Shown here piece by piece: positions 29,651 to 39,162 of a DNA stretch of 49,281 nucleotides. The notes beneath the pieces were generated by a model, which was given only the letters and a program-made list of their open reading frames with translations, made no database searches and was not told the DNA's origin. This DNA comes from an uncultured Mucilaginibacter sp. (GTDB lineage: Bacteria > Bacteroidota > Bacteroidia > Sphingobacteriales > Sphingobacteriaceae): NCBI GenBank assembly GCA_903927645.1, contig CAIYNX010000146.1, positions 1 to 49,281 on the forward strand, written 5' to 3'. A program made the position numbers and the translations under genes. Positions within the stretch are counted from its first letter, which is position 1; each line of letters opens with the position of its first letter.

Positions 29651-31078
29651 TTAATGTTTTTTTTCAACCCATTGGGTATGGAATACGCCTTCTTTGCCAA
29701 TCAACTCATAAGTATGCGCACCAAAATAGTCGCGCTGCGCTTGTGTAAGATTTGATGGCATGCGGGCACTGGTAAAGGCATCAAAATAACTTAAAGAAGC
29801 TGCGTATGCCGGAGTGGCAATACCTGCCGCAATGGTGGCTGATAAAACTGTTCTGGCACCTTTTACAGCTTCCGCAACTAAATGATGTATGCCATTGTCT
29901 AACAATAAATGATTTAATTCCTTATTATTGTCATAGGCATTAAATATATCATTCAAAAACTCTGAACGTATAATGCAACCACCGCGCCAAATTTTGGCAA
30001 TTTCACCTAATTTTAAATCATATTTATAATCTTCAGATGCACGCGCCAACAAGTGCATTCCCTGGGCATAGCTAATAATCATGTTGAAATAAAAGGCTTG
30101 CTCTAAACTGGCAATAAAGGCTGTTTTATCAACATTTAAAGGGGCAATTTCGGTATTATACAGAGCAGCCGCCTGTACCCTTAATTGCTTGTATTTTGAT
30201 AAATCGCGCATGGATACTGCTGTATCAATTGCAGGGATAGGTGCCTGCAAATCCATCGCTACTTGTGATGTCCATTTGCCTGTTCCTTTTGCCCTTGCCT
30301 CATCTTTAATATCATCCAGCAATAGATGGTCAGTTCCCGGAGCCTTATAAGCAAAAATATCTTTGGTAATTTCAAGTAAAAAAGATTTTAGTCGGCCTTC
30401 GTTCCAATCAGAAAATATTTGGCCTATTTCGGCATTATCCAATTGTAAGCCTTTTTTCAAAATTTCGTAAGTCTCGGCCAATAATTGCATAATGGCATAT
30501 TCAATACCATTATGTACCATTTTTACAAAATGGCCAGATGCTCCCGGACCAATATAAGTTACGCATGGTGCCCCATCAACCTTGGCGGCAATTGATTCAA
30601 GGATGGGCTTCATTACATTATAAGCCTCCTTGTCGCCACCCGGCATCATACTTGGACCAAACCTTGCACCTTCTTCACCACCCGAAATTCCCATGCCAAA
30701 AAAATGGAATCCTTTTGCTTCCAATTCCTCTACACGACGGTTTGTATCGGTAAAGTGCGAATTACCGCCATCAATCAAAATATCGCCTTTATCAAGGTAG
30801 GGCAATAAGCTGGCTATTACATCGTCCACAATTTTACCCGCCGGCACCAACATCATGATGGCTTTCGGACTGGTTAAGCTGGCGGTAAATGCCTGTATAT
30901 CGCTAAATCCCTTTAGGTTATTATTGGTACTTTCTTTTTCAAGCAATGCGCCTTTTGAGGCATCGGTATCAAAACCTGCACCGGCAACGCCGTGGTCGCC
31001 CATGTTTAACAACAGATTACGGCCCATGGTTCCAAGGCCTATCATCCCGAAATTGTATTTATCTGGTGTGTTGCTCAT
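29651..31078 (-). CDS. gnd: 6-phosphogluconate dehydrogenase, decarboxylating
   Basis: GMIGLGTMGRNLLLNM, GMGISGGEEGARFGPSMMPGG, GHFVKMVHNGIEYAIMQLLAE. Confidence 0.97.
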   Translation of the reverse strand: MSNTPDKYNFGMIGLGTMGRNLLLNMGDHGVAGAGFDTDASKGALLEKESTNNNLKGFSDIQAFTASLTSPKAIMMLVPAGKIVDDVIASLLPYLDKGDILIDGGNSHFTDTNRRVEELEAKGFHFFGMGISGGEEGARFGPSMMPGGDKEAYNVMKPILESIAAKVDGAPCVTYIGPGASGHFVKMVHNGIEYAIMQLLAETYEILKKGLQLDNAEIGQIFSDWNEGRLKSFLLEITKDIFAYKAPGTDHLLLDDIKDEARAKGTGKWTSQVAMDLQAPIPAIDTAVSMRDLSKYKQLRVQAAALYNTEIAPLNVDKTAFIASLEQAFYFNMIISYAQGMHLLARASEDYKYDLKLGEIAKIWRGGCIIRSEFLNDIFNAYDNNKELNHLLLDNGIHHLVAEAVKGARTVLSATIAAGIATPAYAASLSYFDAFTSARMPSNLTQAQRDYFGAHTYELIGKEGVFHTQWVEKKH

Positions 31079-31707
31079 TTTAAATTTGATTGATTTTCTT
31101 TTTTTAAGTTTTCCAGTATGTTTTTGGTAGTTTCAAAATCAGTATGGTGAAAGGCCTTGATGCCTATTTTTTGCGCAGCATTGGCAAACATGGGTCTGTC
31201 GTCAAAATAAACACACTGACTAGGTTTTGCCAAAGCTACACCCAAGGCAAGGTTAAATATAGCAGGATCGGGTTTACGCAATTTTACCTCGCAAGAGGAT
31301 ATGAAAGCATCAAAACAATCATGCAATTTGAATTTTTTTACCCGATAATCATTCAGTTCCTTTCCTTCGTTATTGATGGCAATGATCCTGAAACCACAGT
31401 CTTTTTTCCAAGCCTTTAGCCATTGCAGCATATCGGGCAATTCCTGACTTTGCCTAAAGATAAATTCTTTAAAGTCTTCGCGGGCAAAATCGCGGGGGCG
31501 GTTAAATACTACGGTATCAAGGTATTCGTCCAAGTTTATACTGCCCATTTCATACACATTAAAAATAAATGTATGAAGCTCCGTCACTTCGGCATAATCC
31601 AAGCCAAACAATTCGCAAGCTTCCATGCGCGAGCGGTGACCCCAGCCGTTGGTAAGTAAAACCCCACCAATATCAAAAAACAATATTTTTACCGATGTAG
31701 CTTCCAA
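31075..31707 (-). CDS. HAD-family hydrolase (YihX-like class) overlapping gnd by 4 bp
   Basis: motif I FFDIGGVLL, IIAINNEGKELND at motif II, CEVKLRKPDPAIF, VYFDDRPMF. Confidence 0.85.
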   Translation of the reverse strand: MEATSVKILFFDIGGVLLTNGWGHRSRMEACELFGLDYAEVTELHTFIFNVYEMGSINLDEYLDTVVFNRPRDFAREDFKEFIFRQSQELPDMLQWLKAWKKDCGFRIIAINNEGKELNDYRVKKFKLHDCFDAFISSCEVKLRKPDPAIFNLALGVALAKPSQCVYFDDRPMFANAAQKIGIKAFHHTDFETTKNILENLKKENQSNLK

Positions 31708-31711
31708 GGCT

Positions 31712-32806
31712 TTAAACTTTAGCTTTTTGGGTTTCTATAGCATTCAATAATTTTTCGAATGGCTTGTTGAATTTTTCAATACCTTCATCTTCCAATTGTT
31801 GGGTAAGGGCATCTAAATCAATACCAGCAGCTTTTACTTTTGCCAAAATTTCGGTAGCGGTTTCTAAGCCTGTTTCGAGGGTATTTGCTGCGACACCATG
31901 ATCGCGGAAAGCAACGATGGTTTCTAAAGGCACGGTATCAACAGTATCAGGACCAATAAGCGCCTCAACATATTTGGTATCTTTAAATGCAGAGTTTTTG
32001 CTGCTAGTACTTGCCCAAAGCAAACGTTGCGGTTGAGCGCCTTGTGCGGCTAGTTTTTCCCAACGAGCACCACTAAACTTGTGTTTATAAATTTCGTAAG
32101 CTTTTTTGGCAGATGCAATGGCTACTTCGCCTTTTAGGTCGCCTAGTCCTTTTTCATCCAAAATAGGGTCAATCAATACATCAATACGGCTCAAAAAGAA
32201 GCTTGCTACCGATGAGATATGTGCAATAGCATGTCCTGCTGCTAAATGTTCTTCTAAGCCTGCAATATAAGCATCGGCAACCTCGGCATAACGATCCAGA
32301 CCAAATAAAAGTGTCACGTTGATATTGATGCCTTTAGCAATTGATTTACGAATAGCTGATAAACCAGGTTTGGTCCCCGGAATTTTTATCATAACATTTT
32401 TACGATCCACCGCTTTCCATAATTCTTCGGCTTGTTTGGTAGTACCTTCATCATCCAAAGCTAAAAAAGGCGAAACCTCCAAACTTACATATCCATCAAC
32501 TGCTTTTGATTCCTCGTATAATGGTTTAAATATATCGGTGGCATGTTTTATATCGCTAATAGCCAAGGCAAAGAAAATTTCTTCGTTGCTTAAATTTCCG
32601 GTTGCATTGGCACGGATATCTGCATCATAATCAGAACTGCTGGTAATTGCTTTTTCAAATATGGCAGGGTTTGAGGTTACCCCCCTTACGCCATCCTCAT
32701 CAATCAGTTTCTGCAAATTGCCTGATTTTATGATTTCGCGGTCAATAAAATCTAGCCATATGCTCTGCCCGAAGCTGTGTATTTGTTTTACTTTATTTAT
32801 TTCCAT
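31712..32806 (-). CDS. tal: transaldolase
   Basis: SIWLDFIDREI, GVTSNPAIFEKAI, NVMIKIPGTKPGLSAI, NINVTLLF. Confidence 0.95.
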   Translation of the reverse strand: MEINKVKQIHSFGQSIWLDFIDREIIKSGNLQKLIDEDGVRGVTSNPAIFEKAITSSSDYDADIRANATGNLSNEEIFFALAISDIKHATDIFKPLYEESKAVDGYVSLEVSPFLALDDEGTTKQAEELWKAVDRKNVMIKIPGTKPGLSAIRKSIAKGININVTLLFGLDRYAEVADAYIAGLEEHLAAGHAIAHISSVASFFLSRIDVLIDPILDEKGLGDLKGEVAIASAKKAYEIYKHKFSGARWEKLAAQGAQPQRLLWASTSSKNSAFKDTKYVEALIGPDTVDTVPLETIVAFRDHGVAANTLETGLETATEILAKVKAAGIDLDALTQQLEDEGIEKFNKPFEKLLNAIETQKAKV

Positions 32807-32900
32807 TTCAGTATTGTTTTAATTTTTATGTGTTATTGGTAATTATTGTTGCGCTTTATTTGTTTGTCGGTTCACTACTCCAAAACCTTACATCATCACC

Positions 32901-33599
32901 TTAGGCCATTAAAATTTCGACATTGTAATTGATAAACAAGCCACTCTCAATTACTCCGGTAATGGCTTTAATGTTTAATTCTAAATCAGAAGGTACCTCG
33001 TTAAACATGGCATCTAAAATAAGGTTTCCACTTTCTGATATTATTGGTCCATCTTTTCCTTTGGCTGGCCTTAATGTTATACTAGTTGCCCCTAGTTTTT
33101 GTAATTGCTTTTCAACATGCAACAGCGCAGTTGGAAAAACCTCTATTGGTATTGGAAAATGAGTACATAATTTATTAACCAATTTAGTTTCGTCAATAAT
33201 AATATAATTAATAGGGCTTGATGCAATTGATAATTTTTCCTTAAACATGGCACCTCCACGACCTTTTATCAAACTATTATTCGGATCAACCTCGTCAGCT
33301 CCATCGAACGACCAATCGGGTCGGCTCTCTAAAATGTTGGTTAATGGTACTTCCAAGCTATTACAAACCATTCCTAATTCGATAGAAGTAGCAATGGCTT
33401 TAATATTCAGCTTCTCAGCTTTCATTTTTTGGGCAATAGCAACCAATGCCAAATAGGAAGTTGATCCTGAACCTACCCCTATAACATCACCGTCTTTCAC
33501 CTTAGCGGCAATTTTATCAGCCACCTTTTGCTTTGCATCAAGGTTACTGATAGTGCCATTCCAGGCTAAATTTTTTATGATATCACTGTCCCAAATCAT
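32901..33599 (-). CDS. rpiA: ribose-5-phosphate isomerase A
   Basis: DVIGVGSGSTSYLALVAI, SFDGADEVDPNNSLIKGRGGAMFKEK. Confidence 0.95.
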   Translation of the reverse strand: MIWDSDIIKNLAWNGTISNLDAKQKVADKIAAKVKDGDVIGVGSGSTSYLALVAIAQKMKAEKLNIKAIATSIELGMVCNSLEVPLTNILESRPDWSFDGADEVDPNNSLIKGRGGAMFKEKLSIASSPINYIIIDETKLVNKLCTHFPIPIEVFPTALLHVEKQLQKLGATSITLRPAKGKDGPIISESGNLILDAMFNEVPSDLELNIKAITGVIESGLFINYNVEILMA

Positions 33600-33603
33600 C
33601 TCA

Positions 33604-33739
33604 TTGTGAGTTGTATGTTGTACGTTGTGGGTTGTATGTTTCCTATAGGTTGTAAGTTTTGTTATTTGTTCAATGTTATTGTTTTAAGTCATACTTCAAC
33701 TTACAACACAATGGCCACTTACAACCTTAAACTCACAAC
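33604..33739. repeat. imperfect inverted repeat array of GTTGT(A/G)NG / CNTACAAC units in the rpiA-tkt gap
   Basis: left arm ttgtgagttgtatgttgtacgttgtgggttgtatg...ggttgtaag; right arm cttcaacttacaacaca..cacttacaacc..actcacaac. Confidence 0.75.
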
Positions 33740-33742
33740 AAA

Positions 33743-35749
33743 TTATAAAAGCGCTTTCGCCTTATTCACCACATTTTCAACTGTAAAACCAAACAGCTTG
33801 TAAAGTTCATCTGCCGGAGCCGATTCGCCAAAGGTGTTGATCCCTAATATATCACCTTCATCAGTGGTATATTTATGCCATCCCATAGCCAAGGCCATTT
33901 CAACAGCCAAACGCTTTTTAAGGTTTTTAGGAAACACGCTTTCTTTATATTCCGCGCTTTGTTTCTCAAACAACTCCCAAGATGGCATACTAACCACCCT
34001 TGCAGCAATACCTTCTTCTTGTAGTTTTGCCTGAGCTTGCATAACCAAGGCAACTTCTGAACCTGTTGCAATTAATATTAGCTGAGGCGCGGTAGCTGGT
34101 TCTGAAAGTATATATGCACCTTTTTCAAGGTTACTGGCACTCGCATATTTTTCCTGATCAAGTATTGGTAAGCCCTGACGAGTTAATACCAATGCTACCG
34201 GACCATCTTTATGTTCTAAGGCAACACGCCATGCATGTGCAGTTTCATTTGCATCGGCAGGGCGAATCAAGGTGATATTAGGTATAGCCCTTAGTGCAGC
34301 TAATTGTTCAATTGGTTGGTGTGTAGTGCCATCTTCGCCCAATCCTATACTATCATGGGTATAAACCAAAATAGGACGAATCTTCATAATAGCGGCCAAC
34401 CTAATAGGAGGGCGCATATATTCAGAAAACATCAAGAATGTGGCGCCATAAGGAATCAACCCTTTGGTTAAGGCCATACCATTTAATATAGACCCCATTG
34501 CATGTTCTCTGATACCGAAGTGGAAATTACGTCCATCACGTTGTTCAGGGGTAAATGAAGTATATTTTTTCAGATTGGTTTCGGTTGATGGGGCAAGATC
34601 GGCAGAGCCACCTATTAAATTTGGTAGGCTATCAGCAATGGCATTCAAAACTTTGCCTGATGCTTGGCGGGTAGCCATTTTAGGGTCTGATCCTTTAAAT
34701 ACTGGTAGGGAACCTGCCCAACCTTCTGGTAAATTTCCAGATGCAGCAGTTTCATATTCGGCCGCTAATTCAGGGAATTCTTTCTTGTAGGATTGGAATA
34801 ATGCGTTCCATTTAGCTTCCAACTCGATGCCTCTGGCGCCTTTTTCGTGGTAATATTTCAATACCTCGTCTGGCACATAAAATGATTTTTCTGGATCAAA
34901 ACCAAAAAACTCTTTTACCAATTTAATTTCATCAGCCCCAAGCGGTGCTCCGTGTGCGCCAGCTGTATTTACTTTATTTGGACTGCCGTAGCCAATTTGT
35001 GTACGTACATTGATAATTGATGGCTTGTTGATAACGCCTTTAGCATTGCGAATAGCTTGTGCCAAGGCTGCAATATCATTGCCATCGGCAACGGTTTGAA
35101 CATGCCAACCGTATGATTCAAAGCGTTTTGCAACATCTTCAGTAAAGGTAATATCTGTATCACCTTCTATAGATATATGGTTATCATCATACAAATATAT
35201 TAGGTTACCCAATTCGAGATGACCTGCTAAGGAAGCCGCTTCAGAGGTTACACCTTCCATCAAATCGCCATCGCTTACTATCGCGTAAACATGGTAATCA
35301 AACAGGTCGAAACCTGGTTTGTTATATCGAGCCGCCAGATGCTTCTGCGCAATGGCAAAGCCAACACCATTTGCAAATCCCTGACCAAGGGGGCCAGTCG
35401 TTACATCAACGCCGGGAGCCAAACCATATTCGGGGTGACCAGCGGTTTTGCTGTGCAACTGACGGAAATTTTTTATATCATCTAAACTTAAATCATATCC
35501 GGTTAAATAAAGAAAACTGTATTGCAACATACAGGCATGTCCGTTTGATAGGATAAATCGGTCGCGATTTGCCCAATTAGGGTTTTTAGGATTGTACTTC
35601 ATGTAATCGGCCCAAAGCACATGGCCAATTGGGGCAAGTGCCATGGGGGTACCTGGGTGCCCTGAATTTGCTTTTTGTACTGCCTCTGCCGAAATGATCC
35701 TAACGGTATTTATGCCTAAATTTTCTAATTTGCTGTTGTCTAAATCCAT
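33743..35749 (-). CDS. tkt: transketolase
   Basis: AVQKANSGHPGTPMALAPIGHVLW, GPLGQGFANGVGFAIAQ, THDSIGLGEDGTTHQPIEQLAALRAIPN. Confidence 0.97.
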   Translation of the reverse strand: MDLDNSKLENLGINTVRIISAEAVQKANSGHPGTPMALAPIGHVLWADYMKYNPKNPNWANRDRFILSNGHACMLQYSFLYLTGYDLSLDDIKNFRQLHSKTAGHPEYGLAPGVDVTTGPLGQGFANGVGFAIAQKHLAARYNKPGFDLFDYHVYAIVSDGDLMEGVTSEAASLAGHLELGNLIYLYDDNHISIEGDTDITFTEDVAKRFESYGWHVQTVADGNDIAALAQAIRNAKGVINKPSIINVRTQIGYGSPNKVNTAGAHGAPLGADEIKLVKEFFGFDPEKSFYVPDEVLKYYHEKGARGIELEAKWNALFQSYKKEFPELAAEYETAASGNLPEGWAGSLPVFKGSDPKMATRQASGKVLNAIADSLPNLIGGSADLAPSTETNLKKYTSFTPEQRDGRNFHFGIREHAMGSILNGMALTKGLIPYGATFLMFSEYMRPPIRLAAIMKIRPILVYTHDSIGLGEDGTTHQPIEQLAALRAIPNITLIRPADANETAHAWRVALEHKDGPVALVLTRQGLPILDQEKYASASNLEKGAYILSEPATAPQLILIATGSEVALVMQAQAKLQEEGIAARVVSMPSWELFEKQSAEYKESVFPKNLKKRLAVEMALAMGWHKYTTDEGDILGINTFGESAPADELYKLFGFTVENVVNKAKALL

Positions 35750-35780
35750 CTTATTTAAATTTTGTAATCTTTACCTACTA

Positions 35781-36527
35781 TTAAGCTATTACTTCGGTTG
35801 TTGTTTCAACTGTTTTGTTTTTTACCCATAGGCGAGCGCCACCTTTAATGCCATCAGCATTGGTTACTATTTTCATATTGGCATCAAGCTTAAAATTCAA
35901 TTTGCTCGAGTTGCCGCCACCTATGTATAGATAATCATAATTGAAAACGGTTTTTAAAACTTCAAAAACATTTTGAATTCTTAAGTTCCATTTTTTTACG
36001 CCTTCTTTAGCGAGTGCTTTATCGCCTATGTATTTATCATAGGAGCTGTATTTATCAAACGGTTGGTGCGAAAACTCCATATGGGGCAATAGTTCGCCAT
36101 CTTGAAGCCAGGCAGTGCCAAAGCCCGTGCCAAGGGTAATCACAAATTCCAAGCCTTTGCCGGTTACAACTCCCAACCCCTGCATGTCAGCATCGTTTAC
36201 TACTTTGGCTGGCTTGCCTAATACTTCTTCCAGGTTTTTAGCAAAATCAAAGTCGGCCCAAAGTGTGGTATCAAGGTTCGGGGCTGTTTTTACTACTCCA
36301 TTTTTTATATACCCCGGAAAGCCAACAGAAATATAATCATATTCTGGGAAATCTTTTACCAAAAGTTTTATTGAATTCAGCACATTTTCTGGGCTTGCCG
36401 GAAAAGGTGTAGGGGTTTTTTCGTATTGTTTGGTAAGGTCGCCTTTACTGTTTAGTATAGTGCCTTTAATATTGGAACCACCAATATCAATTGAAAGGAT
36501 TTTTAAGTCTGCTGAAGGTTTTGCCAT
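35781..36527 (-). CDS. ROK-family sugar kinase resembling polyphosphate glucokinase (PPGK)
   Basis: ILSIDIGGSNIKGTILN, VGFPGYIKNGVVKTAPNLDTTLW, VNDADMQGLGVV, ITLGTGFGTAWLQDGELLPHMEFSHQ; no ROK CxCGxxGC zinc motif. Confidence 0.85.
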   Translation of the reverse strand: MAKPSADLKILSIDIGGSNIKGTILNSKGDLTKQYEKTPTPFPASPENVLNSIKLLVKDFPEYDYISVGFPGYIKNGVVKTAPNLDTTLWADFDFAKNLEEVLGKPAKVVNDADMQGLGVVTGKGLEFVITLGTGFGTAWLQDGELLPHMEFSHQPFDKYSSYDKYIGDKALAKEGVKKWNLRIQNVFEVLKTVFNYDYLYIGGGNSSKLNFKLDANMKIVTNADGIKGGARLWVKNKTVETTTEVIA

Positions 36528-36573
36528 TAATCTATCTACAAGGAATCAAAAACAAATAATTAATTAAAGATAA

Positions 36574-36587
36574 TTTACAGCTGTAAA
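36574..36587. promoter_or_regulatory. 14-bp perfect palindrome TTTACAGCTGTAAA upstream of the pentose-phosphate operon; candidate operator
   Basis: perfect palindrome 46 bp upstream of the first gene's ATG (36527). Confidence 0.5.
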
Positions 36588-36733
36588 CATGACAAAATAC
36601 CTATAACATACTTGTCTTTTTCAGCACATAATATTTAGGCTAATTAAGTAAATATTAAACAATATCCGATAATAAATTTAAGTTATTTTTCTTTGTTTCA
36701 ATACCTTTTATATCACTATTGTGCAAAACCAAA

Positions 36734-39136
36734 TTATAAACTGAAATTATTGTCTCCGGCAACCAAGTTATATGATTTACCTTTCCAAATAAATATACCT
36801 GAGGTATTTTGCGGTATGCTTATTTTTATTTCCCAAAAGGTACCAACCAATTTGTAATCAGCTTTTATTTTGCCTTTGGGATGTGGAATTTCGCCGCTTA
36901 GGTTGTTTAGTTTTCCAAGGTGTGGCTCTATCTTTATCGAATTAAAACCTGGTGAGTAACTGTCTATTCCCAAAACTGTACGGTAAAATTCAATATTTGG
37001 GCTCGAACCCCAAGCATGGCAATCAGAACGGTTATGCTCAAGGTCTGAAATTTCGGCCCAAGTGGTTAATCCATACGACATATTTTTTTTCCAAATGTCA
37101 AGCCATTCTATATAATCATTCCCCAATCCACTCTTTACCAAAGCTTGGTGTAAATAATATTTAAAGTAGATGGTACATTGTGTAAGTGTGCTTTCTATAA
37201 GTAGTTTTTTCCCAAGTGTTTTTGCATCTTGGTCGCTTAGCATCCCAGTTAAAATAGCCAGCGAGTTTGTATGTTGAGAGTAAACATCCTTATTTTCTGT
37301 ATCAGCATACAGTTGTTTAAACTGATCCCAATATTTATTCTGTATGGTACGTTTTAGCTGTAAAGCATTTGCAGTGTATAATCGTTCTAAATCGGGTAAA
37401 CCCATACTCGCTTCCATTTTGGCAGCTTGTTGGTAAGCCCATAAAAGTTGTAAATCCAAGATGGCAGAATTTCCGTTACTCCCTTTTGGCGGCATGCCAC
37501 TTTTCCAACCGGGATTATCAACCCAATCAACAAATGTCCAATACGGTGTGTTTTTTAACGAACCATCTTCTTGTTGATATTTGGCAAAAAATCGTAAAAT
37601 TTCTCGCACAGCCGATAATTTTTCTTTAACCAAAGTGCTATCAGGTCTGTACATCCAATAATCATGTAGCATGCCGATATACCAAAGTGAAAAGGTTGAA
37701 ATAATTTGAGGACTATAAGAAGGATGCCTGCTCAAGGTAAGCCCTTCCGAAATCCGAGAATGGTCCATCAGGTTTATGGCATTACGCGCTAAACGATCAT
37801 CGCCGCTGTTATAGTACGATACAAGTGCCTGTATCCTGGTGTCGCCAATATACTCCAATTGCTCGTAATAGGGGCAATCCATGTAAGTTTCTACGGCATC
37901 GAGCCTGGCCGTACGCCATCCTATATCCAGTATTTTCTGAAATTCAGTATTCCCGGTTTGGAATTTTGAAATTACCTTGAATGGATAACCGGTAAATGTG
38001 CCATAAATATCATCAATAATTAAAGGAAATGAGCCGGTATGAATGGTGATTAAAATATACCTGAAAGTGCGCCAGTTCAAGGTGGTGTAAGTTTGTGCGT
38101 TGCTGCCATCGCAAATAATACTATCTTTTCTTCCGGCAATTATGGTGCCATCCACATCGTTGCGGTTGCCTTTTAGGGTGCCATTGGCGATACTAATAAA
38201 GGGAGATTCGGCATAAGTAAGGGATATGCCGGCTCCTAAACCTTCGCTAAATTTTAATGTTAAATAGGCATTTGTTAAGTAGGTTTGGTCAACCAATAAA
38301 GTTGCATTGGTATTGGCTGGCACAGTAAAACTTGTTTGTGTTGCAGGGAAGGAGGATGGAACCCGCACCCCAACAGCCCTTCGCAAAACAGGAATTCTTT
38401 CGGTTGATAGCTCCATTTGCGGAATGGTAGAAGGTACCAGCATCCAGCCAAAAGCATCAGCTAAGCCTTTGGGTTTTCCCCTGTCTATTGTTATCGCGTC
38501 GGGCCAGGTAAAATCATTATAATAAGTTTCTTGCCAACCCTTTATGTTTTTTAAAACATTTACAAGCTCCCCCGGTCCGGCAACATAATAAGTAGGGTAT
38601 CCAATGCCTGTTAAAGGTTGGTAGGCATCATTCCGTTTACATTTCCAAGTATTATTGGTATTAATTATTTCTTCAACTTGTGTTTTTCCTTGTAATATAA
38701 AGCCAGTGCGTAAACTTATTTGAGCTTCGGGGCGATATTGTGCCTCATTCCAAACCAAGGCAGCTATGGTATTACGGCCATAATTTAAATACGGAGCCAG
38801 GTCAACCGTTTCATAATTCCAATAATAGGTATCGCCACGTGCCGGGCCTAAGGAAATAAGATGACCGTTTATGTATAATTTATATCTGTTATCAGCCGAT
38901 ACTTTTACCAAAAAAGTATTTGGTCTAACTTCCAAATCAAAATTTTTCCGGAAGCAATAAACACCATATTCACTGCCCTGTACATTGGCTGGGGCTATCC
39001 AATAGGCATTCCATTGTTGGTAGGGGTTTATGGGTGAGGAGGTTTGGGCAACTATTGGTTTAGGGGTAAAAAAAAGAATCTGGAATGCAGCCAATAATAA
39101 AATGCCATTTAAATGCTGTTTTATCTTTAAAGTCAT
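36734..39136 (-). CDS. alpha-L-rhamnosidase-like glycoside hydrolase (GH78-like), secreted
   Basis: signal peptide; WNAYWIAPANVQGSEYGVYCFRKNF, YMDCPYYEQLEYIGDTRIQALVSYYNSGD, TTWAEISDLEHNRSDCHAWGSSPNIEFYRTVLGI. Confidence 0.88.
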   Translation of the reverse strand: MTLKIKQHLNGILLLAAFQILFFTPKPIVAQTSSPINPYQQWNAYWIAPANVQGSEYGVYCFRKNFDLEVRPNTFLVKVSADNRYKLYINGHLISLGPARGDTYYWNYETVDLAPYLNYGRNTIAALVWNEAQYRPEAQISLRTGFILQGKTQVEEIINTNNTWKCKRNDAYQPLTGIGYPTYYVAGPGELVNVLKNIKGWQETYYNDFTWPDAITIDRGKPKGLADAFGWMLVPSTIPQMELSTERIPVLRRAVGVRVPSSFPATQTSFTVPANTNATLLVDQTYLTNAYLTLKFSEGLGAGISLTYAESPFISIANGTLKGNRNDVDGTIIAGRKDSIICDGSNAQTYTTLNWRTFRYILITIHTGSFPLIIDDIYGTFTGYPFKVISKFQTGNTEFQKILDIGWRTARLDAVETYMDCPYYEQLEYIGDTRIQALVSYYNSGDDRLARNAINLMDHSRISEGLTLSRHPSYSPQIISTFSLWYIGMLHDYWMYRPDSTLVKEKLSAVREILRFFAKYQQEDGSLKNTPYWTFVDWVDNPGWKSGMPPKGSNGNSAILDLQLLWAYQQAAKMEASMGLPDLERLYTANALQLKRTIQNKYWDQFKQLYADTENKDVYSQHTNSLAILTGMLSDQDAKTLGKKLLIESTLTQCTIYFKYYLHQALVKSGLGNDYIEWLDIWKKNMSYGLTTWAEISDLEHNRSDCHAWGSSPNIEFYRTVLGIDSYSPGFNSIKIEPHLGKLNNLSGEIPHPKGKIKADYKLVGTFWEIKISIPQNTSGIFIWKGKSYNLVAGDNNFSL

Positions 39137-39162
39137 TACCTTTATTTTGAAAACCTAGAGCT

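Noticed and set aside
33606-33803. 65-aa ORF MSCMLYVVGCMFPIGCK... in the rpiA-tkt gap
   Set aside because: Its translation simply reflects the GTTGTATG-type repeats and it runs into the tkt 3' end; treated as a repeat, not a gene.
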